Shown piece after piece: positions 18,137 through 24,447 of a stretch of 64,000 nucleotides of DNA. The position numbers were made by a program, and so were the translations under genes. A model generated the notes under the pieces. The model ran no database searches. It saw nothing but the letters and a program-made list of their open reading frames with translations, and had not been told where the DNA came from. Each line of letters starts with the position of its first letter. Position 1 is the stretch's first letter. Origin of the DNA: CAIJMU01 sp035530275 (GTDB taxonomy: Bacteria; Spirochaetota; Spirochaetia; Treponematales; Rectinemataceae); contig DATKVC010000023.1 in assembly GCA_035530275.1 (NCBI GenBank), positions 25,414-89,413 on the forward strand. Direction: 5' to 3'.

Positions 18137-18999
18137 GGCACGATCCTCGTCGGCTCGGTCACAATTATGTCCGTCCCGCCGCGCTTCCTGATCTCGGGAA
18201 TCAACTTCGCGAGCGAAGCCTTGGGCGCCGCCACCTTGACCGCGTAACCCGCGTTTTCCATCAATTGGGATATCGTCGGCTCGCGCATGCAGGGCAGGAT
18301 CTCCACCACCGCGTCCAGCCGATCGGCCGGCACGTTGATCTCGAGCATCACCCGCCCCCGCGCATTCAGCACGCTCTGCAAGAGCAGCACCATCGCCTCG
18401 GCCGTCTCGCGCTTGGCCGGATCCTTCATCGACTCAGGATTGGCGTAGAGCTTCGTCGTGCTCCTCCCCACCTCGTCGATGATCGACAGCCCGTTCGCGC
18501 GCAGCGTCGAACCGGTGGCCGTGTTGTCGACCACACAGTCCGCGTCGTCGGGCGGAAAGACCTCCGTCGCGCCGTAGGAACGCACGAAGACCGCGTCGAG
18601 CCCCTTCGCGGCTATCCATTTTCGCGTAATGCGCTCGTACTCGCTCGCCACGAGGAGACGCCCCGGCGGCAGCCACCCGTCCACCAGGATCGTCGTCGGC
18701 GCCGCGGCCACGAGCCGCACCGGATCGAGCCCCGTGTCGAGAAGCTCCACGAGCTCCAGACCGAGTTCCTCCACCCAATCCGAACCCGCGAAACCGATGT
18801 CCCGCGTCCCGGCGTGCAGCATCTCGATGATGTTCCGCGGCTTCAGGATCTTCGCCTCGAGCCCGTCGAGGGCGAGACTCGGCCGGTAATCGCGGTCGTC
18901 CCCATGCACCGGCATCCCCGCGTCGGAGAGGAGCTTGAAGACCCCCTCCTGCATCCTGCCCTTCGGCAAGGCGATCTTGACCGACTTGATAGACTGCAT
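18133..18999 (-). CDS. hisG: ATP phosphoribosyltransferase, long form
   Basis: 288 residues from the ATG at 18999. The catalytic domain shows ALPKGRMQEGV, RDIGFAGSDWVEE and the PRPP loop DCVVDNTATGSTLRANGL. The C-terminal ~75 residues (VMLEINVPADRLDAVVEILPCMREPTIS) are the ACT-like regulatory domain of long HisG, so no HisZ partner is needed and histidine feedback is expected. First gene of the his operon, about 110 nt downstream of an attenuator-type terminator. Confidence 0.95.
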   Translation of the reverse strand: MQSIKSVKIALPKGRMQEGVFKLLSDAGMPVHGDDRDYRPSLALDGLEAKILKPRNIIEMLHAGTRDIGFAGSDWVEELGLELVELLDTGLDPVRLVAAAPTTILVDGWLPPGRLLVASEYERITRKWIAAKGLDAVFVRSYGATEVFPPDDADCVVDNTATGSTLRANGLSIIDEVGRSTTKLYANPESMKDPAKRETAEAMVLLLQSVLNARGRVMLEINVPADRLDAVVEILPCMREPTISQLMENAGYAVKVAAPKASLAKLIPEIRKRGGTDIIVTEPTRIVP

Positions 19000-19062
19000 A
19001 CCCACCGTCCTTTCGGAACCCGGGCGGGGACCTGCCCGCCCGGCGATCCCCTAACATGCGCG

Positions 19063-19105
19063 GGGCGCCGATCCTTACTCACCTGCGGGTGAGTGGCCGG
19101 CGCCC
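19063..19105 (-). promoter_or_regulatory. stem-loop between attenuator and hisG
   Basis: gggcgccg (19063-19070) pairs with cggcgccc (19098-19105), and an inner stem actcacc/ggtgagt stacks inside. It follows the attenuator terminator on the minus strand and precedes hisG. Its ggcgcc sequence resembles the terminator arm, so it could take part in alternative pairing or stabilise the mRNA start. Confidence 0.5.
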
Positions 19106-19110
19106 TTCAT

Positions 19111-19142
19111 AAAGAAAAAGCGCCGACCATCGCGGTCGGCGC
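19111..19142 (-). terminator. his attenuator terminator
   Basis: A 9-bp perfect stem (gcgccgacc/ggtcggcgc, loop of 5 nt) is followed on the minus strand by tttttcttt. It lies between the His-rich leader peptide and hisG with no other gene between, so it can only attenuate the his operon. Confidence 0.85.
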
Positions 19143-19175
19143 CCTCGTTCGGTTCGTTATCCCTTCCGGAATAGC

Positions 19176-19259
19176 CTACCGCCCACGAGATCGCGACCGC
19201 GACCCATGATGGGCGTGATGATGGAGGCGCTGAAGAATTGCATTTCCGGAAAGAAGCAT
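19176..19259 (-). CDS. hisL: his operon leader peptide (His-rich)
   Basis: 27-codon open frame on the minus strand from the ATG at 19259 to TAG at 19176. It encodes HHHAHH at residues 13-18, five His codons in six, followed by an Arg/Ser-rich end. The stop lies 34 nt upstream of the intrinsic terminator. This is the layout of a transcription-attenuation leader, in which scarcity of charged tRNA-His stalls the ribosome and prevents terminator formation. The predicted transcription start is close to the ATG and no Shine-Dalgarno is visible, so translation may be leaderless. A second frame over the same bases (MQFFSASIITPI...) is less meaningful. Confidence 0.75.
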   Translation of the reverse strand: MLLSGNAILQRLHHHAHHGSRSRSRGR

Positions 19260-19265
19260 AATGGA

Positions 19266-19294
19266 TATTTACCCATTCGCTCGGAGAACGTCAA
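19266..19294 (-). promoter_or_regulatory. his operon promoter
   Basis: TTGACG (19289-19294), 17-nt spacer, TAAATA (19266-19271) on the minus strand. The -10 is imperfect. The -35 lies inside the end of repeat copy A. A start 6-7 nt downstream would fall on or next to the leader peptide ATG. Confidence 0.55.
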
Positions 19295-19404
19295 GAGGGC
19301 GCGTCGGGCGGTCGCGACCGCCCGACCGGGTGCTCCGCTCCAATCTTTTCCTCGCGAAGCTCGGAAAAGGATTTCCGCTGCGCCCCCTCGCGCGAAAGCG
19401 AGCC
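19287..19404. repeat. dispersed palindromic element, copy A
   Basis: 118 bp, differing from the copy at 20382 at only two visible positions. It contains a perfect 20-bp palindrome centred on cggtcgcgaccg and a conserved stem aatcttttcc/ggaaaaggatt. It lies between the his leader and hicBA and contributes TTGACG to the his promoter. Confidence 0.9.
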
Positions 19405-19479
19405 AAGAGAAGCATGTCGCCATCGCCAATGGCTGTCACGGCGCAGTCTACAATGGTATCTTGATCATGGAGGTTCCAC

Positions 19480-19692
19480 ATGCTCTTTCATGTCACGATG
19501 GAGAAGGACGAAGACGGCTATCTGGTCGCAGAATGTCCCGCCTTGCCCGGCTGCGTCTCCCAAGGCAAGGATGAACAAGAGGCCCTGCAAAATATCAAGG
19601 AAGCCATCGAGGCTTGGCTCTGGGCGGAAGACCAAAAGCACCTCACCGATTCCGCCATCTTCGGCAAAAGTCCCGTCCTCGTCTCCGTATGA
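19480..19692 (+). CDS. hicB: HicB-type antitoxin
   Basis: 70 residues. The sequence MLFHVTMEKDEDGYLVAECP then LPGCVSQGKDEQEALQNIKEAIEAWL is the partial RNase H-like fold of HicB antitoxins. A good ribosome binding site (ggagg) precedes the ATG. It overlaps the HicA toxin start by 4 nt (ATGA). The antitoxin-first order is the reverse of classical hicAB but frequent. Confidence 0.9.
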   Translation: MLFHVTMEKDEDGYLVAECPALPGCVSQGKDEQEALQNIKEAIEAWLWAEDQKHLTDSAIFGKSPVLVSV

Positions 19693-19916
19693 GCCGCCTC
19701 GGAAACGTATCCGGCAAAGCCGCTGTAGTCGCTTTTCAAAAGGCTGGCTGGATCTACCGTGGCCAGGTCGGAAGCCACGCCGTCCTCACCAAGGAAGGCT
19801 CGTCGGTCAATCTTTCCATTCCCCAGCACAAGGAACTCGGGATCGGGATACTCCGCGCTCTTATCAAGCATGCGGGCCTTACCGTGGAGGAATTCCGCGC
19901 CCTGCTCTCTTTATAG
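19689..19916 (+). CDS. hicA: HicA-type mRNA interferase toxin
   Basis: 75 residues from the ATG at 19689. It has the double-stranded RNA-binding-like HicA fold with the catalytic His in the loop GQVGSHAVLTKEG and the later NLSIPQHKELGIGILRALIKHAGLTVEEF. It cleaves mRNA and is neutralised by HicB. Length and motifs are complete, so the toxin appears functional. Confidence 0.9.
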   Translation: MSRLGNVSGKAAVVAFQKAGWIYRGQVGSHAVLTKEGSSVNLSIPQHKELGIGILRALIKHAGLTVEEFRALLSL

Positions 19917-19988
19917 GTCCATCGGCGAGGACATCAAAGCCGTCGAGTCCAACTGGCCCCTTGGCTTTCCACGAGGAGGTATCGAGCC

Positions 19989-20270
19989 ATGAAAAACAAA
20001 CACATCGGATCCACCTTCGACAGCTTCCTCGAAGAGGAAGGGATCGCGGAGGATGTCGAGAATAGGGCCGTCAAGAAACTCATCGCCTTCCAACTCAAGG
20101 CAGCCCTCGAGAACGAACACATCAGCAAGACCGAACTCGCCGCCCGGCTCCAAACCTCTCGTGCGGCTCTCGACCGCTTGCTCGATCCCGACAACGACTC
20201 CGTGACCCTGCAAACCCTCAAGCGCGCCGCCGCTGTCCTCGGCAAGAAACTCAAGCGCGAGCTCGTCTGA
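19989..20270 (+). CDS. Xre-family HTH antitoxin, orphan
   Basis: 93 residues. The C-terminal half is a helix-turn-helix (SKTELAARLQTSRAALDRLLDPDNDSVTLQTLKRAAAVLGKKLKREL) typical of HigA-like antitoxins normally encoded after a RelE/HigB toxin. No such toxin is upstream; the preceding gene is hicA, 72 bp away. A strong ribosome binding site (gaggaggt) is present. It may be a solitary regulator or the remains of a module. Confidence 0.8.
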   Translation: MKNKHIGSTFDSFLEEEGIAEDVENRAVKKLIAFQLKAALENEHISKTELAARLQTSRAALDRLLDPDNDSVTLQTLKRAAAVLGKKLKRELV

Positions 20271-20757
20271 GTTAAAACCTTTGGCCGCGCTGCGCCTCAT
20301 CACCGGTACGCGAAATCGCTTTCGAGTCTTCGCAATCATCCCCGATGGTCAGACCCCCGCGGGTTCGTCATCCGCGACGAAAACGTCAAGAGGGCGCGTC
20401 AGGCGATCGCGACCGCCCGACCGGGTGCTCCGCTCCAATCTTTTCCTCGCGAAGCTCGGAAAAGGATTTCCGCTGCGCCCCCTCGCGCGAAAGCGAGCCC
20501 AGGCCGGCGATGCTTCCCCCCGTGAAGCGACGCGGGTCGAAGCACCTTCGCGAGAATCAGCTCCTCTGCAATCGGCAACGTGGCGCCGTCCACGTACTCC
20601 GAATCATACTATCAGGAGAAGGTCTCCGCCTGAATCAGGCGTGTCCACCATTGACAGTACAGGTCATCAAACCAGCGCCTCGGTCTCAAGGACATCGACA
20701 AGCTCATCCGGGCTAATTCATAGTACACTCGTCTCAGCACCGAGCAAGGAGCCTGTC
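20271..20757. other. gap with repeat copy B and possible gene fragments
   Basis: 487 bp without an intact gene. Besides the repeat at 20382-20499, two minus-strand fragments look protein-like: one reads EYVDGATLPIAEELILAKV (about 20600-20545) and another reads PRRWFDDLYCQ (about 20690-20655). Neither extends to a complete frame and I do not recognise either. This fits decayed accessory genes. Confidence 0.4.
20382..20499. repeat. dispersed palindromic element, copy B
   Basis: 118 bp, nearly identical to copy A in the same orientation, lying between the Xre antitoxin and the RelBE module. One of its two substitutions weakens the 20-bp palindrome found in copy A. It also ends in aacgtcaa, giving an outward-facing TTGACG on the minus strand. 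Confidence 0.9.
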
Positions 20758-20955
20758 ATGGACGCTGCATTCGCCCATCCCCAGTACATTACCGACGACC
20801 AAGGCAACAAGACTGCCGTCATACTTCCCCTCGAGGCCTACACCGAACTCCTTGAAGATCTCTCCGACCTAGCGGTTGCCGTCGAACGCCGTGACGAACC
20901 TCTCGTTTCCCATGCGGATCTCCTCGCTTCCCTCAGAGCCGATGGCCTCCTATAG
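20758..20955 (+). CDS. RelB/Phd-like antitoxin
   Basis: 65 residues from the ATG at 20758 with aaggag 6 nt upstream. The sequence ITDDQGNKTAVILPLEAYTELLEDLSDLAVAVERRDEP resembles short Phd/RelB-type antitoxins with an N-terminal strand-helix and C-terminal binding tail. Overlaps the RelE toxin by 14 nt, the normal antitoxin-toxin arrangement. Confidence 0.8.
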   Translation: MDAAFAHPQYITDDQGNKTAVILPLEAYTELLEDLSDLAVAVERRDEPLVSHADLLASLRADGLL

Positions 20956-21202
20956 CATCCAGTGGAAGGCCTCAGCGGCAAAGGAACTCAGGAAGCTTCC
21001 TCGCGACATCATCACGCGCATCCTTGCTGTCGTCGACGGCCTCGCCTCCGCCCCTCGCCCGGATGGCGTCAGAAAGCTCGTCGGATCTGAATCTACCTAC
21101 CGAATTCGCGTCGGGGAGTATCGGGTCGTCTACAACATCTTCGACGAGCGCCTCGTAATCGAAGTCATCAGAGTCCGCGACCGGAAAGACGCCTACAGGT
21201 AA
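20942..21202 (+). CDS. relE: RelE/ParE-family toxin
   Basis: 86 residues from the ATG at 20942. Family motifs: YSIQWKASAAKELRKLPRDIITRIL and the C-terminal YRIRVGEYRVVYNIFDERLVIEVIRVRDRKDAYR. The basic Arg residues and terminal RKDAYR are typical of RelE ribosome-dependent mRNA endonucleases. Complete length, so probably functional. Confidence 0.88.
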   Translation: MASYSIQWKASAAKELRKLPRDIITRILAVVDGLASAPRPDGVRKLVGSESTYRIRVGEYRVVYNIFDERLVIEVIRVRDRKDAYR

Positions 21203-21495
21203 CTTTCTCCACACTCGCCGAACTGCGCTCAATCACTCGGTACACGACATCGCACTCGTATCCTCGAGGCGCGACGCGCATGCACCCCTCCGATTTTCTC
21301 CCCCCTATCACCCGACATTTTATATTCGCAATTATGGCGGGAGCCTCGCGCTAGTCGCGCGCAAGGCACCCGCCGCTCTTTCACCTCAAATCATAATGCT
21401 GTTCACTTCGCCGTCTGGCCCGCCACGCTTGTCGCGGTGGCCTCGGCGGCCGAGGCCGCCTTGGCCGATGCCGCCTTGGCCGCTGCCCTCCTCGG
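21203..21495. other. non-coding gap
   Basis: 293 bp between the RelE gene and a convergent unknown gene. It holds an imperfect hairpin around gcgggagcctcgcgc/gcgcgcaaggcacccgc (about 21334-21373) and short ggccttggcc-type repeats near 21440-21490. No gene is seen. Confidence 0.5.
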
Positions 21496-22164
21496 TCAAT
21501 TCAGCACCATTACGCCGAGCTTCTCGAGCTCCTGGGGATTCTCGTAGAAGGCCACGCGGCAGATCGTGCGAAAGTCGCTCACCCAGACATCGAGCTCACG
21601 GAACTTCGCGTCGCGGGCGGCCGTCGCCGACTGGGAAGCCCCGTTGCTCTGGACCTGGACCTGGCTCCTGTTCCGCACCTCGGCGATGAGGGCGGTCTCC
21701 GCGGCCAGCTTGGCATCGTCGTAGCCGAAATGCGCGAGCGCCTGGGCGAAGCGCCGATCGGAGGAGAGGCCGGCATAGAAGCCATGGGCCTGCTCGAGCC
21801 AGCCGGCCGTGCTCTGCTTGCGCGGGCCGTAGAGCTTGAGCGCGGTGATGGCGCGCACATCGTCGCCGAAGGCCACCCGGGCGACCTTGAGCGTCTTAAT
21901 ATAGGCCGCGTTGGCCGCCGCCCAGGCGACTTCAAAGTCCTTGGCCGCCCCTCGCATTTCCGCCCGGTCGCTCGTCATCTTCCTGGAGTAGGCCTCGGCC
22001 TCCTCCCAGAGTCTGTGCCCCTCCGCGAGCCGGGCCGCGTCATAGCCGAAGCCCGCGAGGGTGGCGGCGACGGCGGGATCAGCCGCCGCGTTCTCGATGA
22101 GGGTCTTCGCGCCCTCCATGAATTCCGCCAATGTGTTCTTCGCACCGTACATGATTCCTCCCAT
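21496..22164 (-). CDS. unknown helical protein with two related halves
   Basis: 222 residues from the Met at 22164 (a Met at 22152, with ggagg 4 nt upstream, is the alternative). The two halves share a pattern: LAGFGYDAARLAEGHRLWEEAEAYS and LAHFGYDDAKLAAETALIAEVRNRS, each followed by a helix carrying (L)KVARVAF or FRTICRVAF. Similar two-repeat proteins of unknown function occur in other bacteria, but I cannot assign an activity. The open frame extends upstream through a 21-bp repeat that encodes PGWRGER units and is probably not translated. Confidence 0.6.
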   Translation of the reverse strand: MGGIMYGAKNTLAEFMEGAKTLIENAAADPAVAATLAGFGYDAARLAEGHRLWEEAEAYSRKMTSDRAEMRGAAKDFEVAWAAANAAYIKTLKVARVAFGDDVRAITALKLYGPRKQSTAGWLEQAHGFYAGLSSDRRFAQALAHFGYDDAKLAAETALIAEVRNRSQVQVQSNGASQSATAARDAKFRELDVWVSDFRTICRVAFYENPQELEKLGVMVLN

Positions 22165-22261
22165 CCCGCCGGCCTCGTCGACGCCGGCACTCACTTGAAA
22201 TCTGTTTTCGGCGACAACGTCGCCGCTCGTGATGATCGCCGCCCGCGTACCGGGCGCCCCC

Positions 22262-22430
22262 CTCCTTTCGCCTCGCCACCCTGACCTTTCGCCTCGCCAC
22301 CCTGACCTTCCGCCTCGCCACCCTGGCCTTTCGCCTCGCCACCCTGGCCTTTCGCCTCGCCACCCCGGCCTTCTGCCTCGCCACCCTGGCCTTCTGCCTC
22401 GCCACCCCGGCCTTCCGCCTCGCGGGGCCT
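22262..22430. repeat. 21-bp tandem repeat (VNTR), about 8 copies
   Basis: Eight near-identical units of tttcgcctcgccaccctg(g/a)cc with a few substitutions. In one minus frame the units encode PGWRGER, in phase with the unknown protein at 21496. The unit is a multiple of three, so copy-number change would not shift that frame. Confidence 0.9.
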
Positions 22431-22657
22431 CCACGGCAGATATTCACCAGCGCCTACGTAGTATTTTCGCTATGTTTCAAGGGAAATTGTTGTAGACAAT
22501 CGTCTAATTGAAGAGGTTTTCATGACAAAAACTTAACGGATGTTTAGGCAATTGGCGGGGAGCTGGCGAGAGTGGTTAAGTGATGAGGGAAGGCGTAGCC
22601 CGGCATCGGCCGGGTCATCGCTGCAGGCTAAACTTCGTGCCGAAGCGGCACTTACAT
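22431..22657. other. non-coding gap
   Basis: An AT-richer stretch (22445-22545) followed by short stem-loops: agcccggc/gccgggt and cgtgccg/cggcact. No gene or tRNA is supported. It may hold the promoter of the unknown gene at 22164. Confidence 0.4.
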
Positions 22658-23150
22658 TTATGCGGTCAAAAGATCATCGCCGGCGGCGCTCCGCTGCCAG
22701 ACGTATTCGTAGATCTTCTCCGCGATCTCGTCCGTCTCCTCGTCGGTGTAGGGAGGATGGGGAAGGGATTCATAGAGCCGGTCGAGGATGAAGATCTTGA
22801 CCTCGGCCTGGGTCTTCTCTTTCCGGGTCCATTCGCGCATCGACCCTATCAGGGCCCTGAGCGAGGCCAGGAGTCCCCGGCTCGCCTGCTTGAGGCGTTC
22901 GCGGTCCGTCTTGGCGATGCTCTCCTTGAACAGGAGGTCGAAGAGGGCAAGCTCGGTATCGGAGAGGCCCTCCTCCGCGGCTCGGCGCTCCTCGGCGTCG
23001 AGGCTGGCGGCCAGATCGAGAAGGGCTGCAAAGGTAGCCTCGACGGTGGCACGGTCCTTTTCGCGTTTGCGAAAGTGCGGCGGGGGCAGACACAGCCCAT
23101 TGCAGTAGGCGGCATCGAGCCACTCCGCCAGTGCTCCTTGATATAAGTGG
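22658..23150 (-). pseudogene. hsdR: type I restriction HsdR C-terminal remnant
   Basis: An open minus frame reads LAEWLDAAYCNGLCLPPP, then RERLKQASRGLLASLRAL and finally TQAEVKIFILDRLYESLPHPPYTDEE up to IYEYVWQRS, the C-terminal helical domain of HsdR. Only about 160 of the roughly 1,000 residues remain. The helicase and nuclease domains are absent, and hsdS and hsdM are not present. It is the 3' scar of a lost type I restriction locus and still ends in a normal stop. Confidence 0.75.
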
Positions 23151-23223
23151 AGATGGCATCGGCATCGTAGGCTGCGTCTAAGAGAGCGCGGCGCCGGAGC
23201 CTTTAAAACGGAAAGTCGCCTGC

Positions 23224-23634
23224 CTACGGACTATGAACGAGGAGGTCCTGGAACTCGCTCAAACGGATGATCCTCGTGCTGCGGATTGTTCCCAGGACTA
23301 AGAGATCATCGTCTCCGGTCACGAGGTTGGTGGCATCGCCGGCAATAGCGAGTTCGAGGAGGAAGTCGTCCTTGGGATCGCGGCAGAGCTCGATCTTCTC
23401 GATTGGAGAGATCGCATAGGCCGTCTTGACAAGGAAGTCTTCGAGCTGGTCGCGTTCGACATCGCTGAAGTACCGGGAGAACTTGGGGCGGTAGATGACC
23501 TCGCGAACCTCGCGGAGCTGGTCCTCGGAGGTGAGGACGTGGATATCGTTCAGGAGGAAGCGGTCTTCCATTTCGTCGAGGGTGCGACCGATGAGGAAGC
23601 TGATCCAGATATTGGTGTCAAGGACGATGTTCAC
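23224..23634 (-). CDS. PIN-domain toxin (COG1569-like)
   Basis: 136 residues. PIN-fold acidic residues are visible in VLDTNIWISFL, in the central LREVREVIYRPKF, in CRDPKDDFLLELAIAGDATNLVTGDDDLL, and in the final IIRLSEFQDLL. It is a probable metal-dependent RNase of a VapC-like module. Overlaps the upstream antitoxin by 17 nt. Confidence 0.88.
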   Translation of the reverse strand: MNIVLDTNIWISFLIGRTLDEMEDRFLLNDIHVLTSEDQLREVREVIYRPKFSRYFSDVERDQLEDFLVKTAYAISPIEKIELCRDPKDDFLLELAIAGDATNLVTGDDDLLVLGTIRSTRIIRLSEFQDLLVHSP

Positions 23635-23857
23635 GCGCGTGTCGCTCTCGCCGGACGGTTTTCACCTCCGCTTGAATCTCTTCAAGAGACAAGGGAAGGT
23701 CGCGATGAGCGCTGCGGAATGCCCGTAAATCGTCATGTAGTGTCCTCTTCTCAAGGTACTCGGTGAGGCGCTTCTGTTCCTCAAGTCCGAGCTGGGCCAC
23801 GATGGACTGGATCTGCTCGAAGCCAAGATTGAGGGTGACGGGAATCTGGGTCTCCAT
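23618..23857 (-). CDS. antitoxin partner of PIN toxin
   Basis: 79 residues from the ATG at 23857; an in-frame start six codons earlier is less likely. METQIPVTLNLGFEQIQSIV then LGLEEQKRLTEYLEKRTLHDDL are typical of small antitoxins preceding COG1569 PIN toxins. The C-terminal part (LSLEEIQAEVKTVRRERHA) is basic. It lies upstream of and overlaps the toxin gene. Confidence 0.75.
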   Translation of the reverse strand: METQIPVTLNLGFEQIQSIVAQLGLEEQKRLTEYLEKRTLHDDLRAFRSAHRDLPLSLEEIQAEVKTVRRERHAREHRP

Positions 23858-23906
23858 ACCGTCAGTATACAGCATCAGGATTCCTAGTGGCAGGTATGTG
23901 CTCGCC

Positions 23907-24101
23907 TCATCTCGCGTGCTTGAATAGCGGCCCGGTTAGGCGCACCGCGGTAATAAGACATTTTTGGAGTTGAGCCAAGGCTGCCCGGTATGCGTCGTCC
24001 ACGAAGGCCCAGTACTCGTTCTCGCAGGGTGAGCCGGTCCTATTGAAGTGATAGCATGTGCTGCCCTGTATCCAGCGCGCAGGAGCGAGCTTAGCGCAGC
24101 G
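23907..24101 (-). pseudogene. unknown 3' gene fragment
   Basis: A 64-codon open minus frame without a start codon reads RWIQGSTCYHFNRTG, then CENEYWAFVDDAYRAALAQ, and ends at TGA in 23907. It has protein-like composition but I do not recognise it. Its upstream end runs directly into the duplicated terminator block, so it looks truncated by that rearrangement. Confidence 0.4.
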
Positions 24102-24167
24102 TTAGGGCAAATAAAGCCTTTGCCCTAACCACCTATAAACAGTACCCGATTTGTTATCTCCAGACGC

Positions 24168-24195
24168 AAAAGGACCGGCCTGAGCCGGTCCTTTT
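24168..24195 (-). terminator. intrinsic terminator, distal copy
   Basis: aaaaggaccggc/gccggtcctttt, a 12-bp stem with a 4-nt loop and T run on either strand (bidirectional). Second copy of the rpsG terminator. Confidence 0.85.
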
Positions 24196-24324
24196 GAATT
24201 ACCAGTATGCTACCCGCGCCCTGTATCCAGTGCGCGGGAGCGTAGCTTAGCGCAGCGTTCGAGGCGAACAAGTCGTTCGCCCCTTACCACCTGTAACAGT
24301 ACCCGATTTGTTATCCCCAGACGC

Positions 24325-24352
24325 AAAAGGACCGGCCTGGGCCGGTCCTTTT
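24325..24352 (-). terminator. intrinsic terminator of rpsL-rpsG
   Basis: aaaaggaccggc/gccggtcctttt with loop ctgg, 62 nt after the rpsG stop on the minus strand. T runs at both sides make it bidirectional. Confidence 0.9.
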
Positions 24353-24393
24353 GAATTGCTATGAGGCTACCCGTGCGCCGTGGCGCACGGGAG

Positions 24394-24447
24394 GGCAAAT
24401 AAAGCCTTTGCCCTTACCACCTATAATGGGCAAAGGCTTTATTTGCC
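24394..24447 (-). repeat. 20-bp perfect inverted repeat around the rpsG stop
   Basis: ggcaaataaagcctttgccc (24394-24413) is the exact reverse complement of 24428-24447. The 14-nt loop contains the last codons and TAA of rpsG, so one arm is coding (EANKAFAH) and the other is untranslated. The hairpin would form over the stop codon of the mRNA. Confidence 0.9.

Larger units (their letters stand above)
24063..24427. repeat. tandem duplication of the rpsG terminator block, unit about 155 bp
   Basis: Two full units begin at 24063 and 24218 with gccctgtatccag and run through acgcaaaaggaccggcc and the terminator hairpin to gctaccc(g). A partial third unit (about 24373-24427) contains the rpsG stop codon and last codons. 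Each unit carries cc(t/c)taaccacct or ccttaccacct, matching the rpsG 3' end. The block therefore arose by duplication of the gene tail plus terminator. Confidence 0.8.

Noticed and set aside
22165..22434. N-terminal extension with PGWRGER repeats on the unknown protein
   Set aside because: No start context upstream, and conserved character begins only near 22164; kept as an open possibility in the findings.
22555..22635. tRNA-Ser-like string (gcgagagtggttaag)
   Set aside because: No consistent acceptor stem, anticodon arm or T arm follows; only generic hairpins are present.
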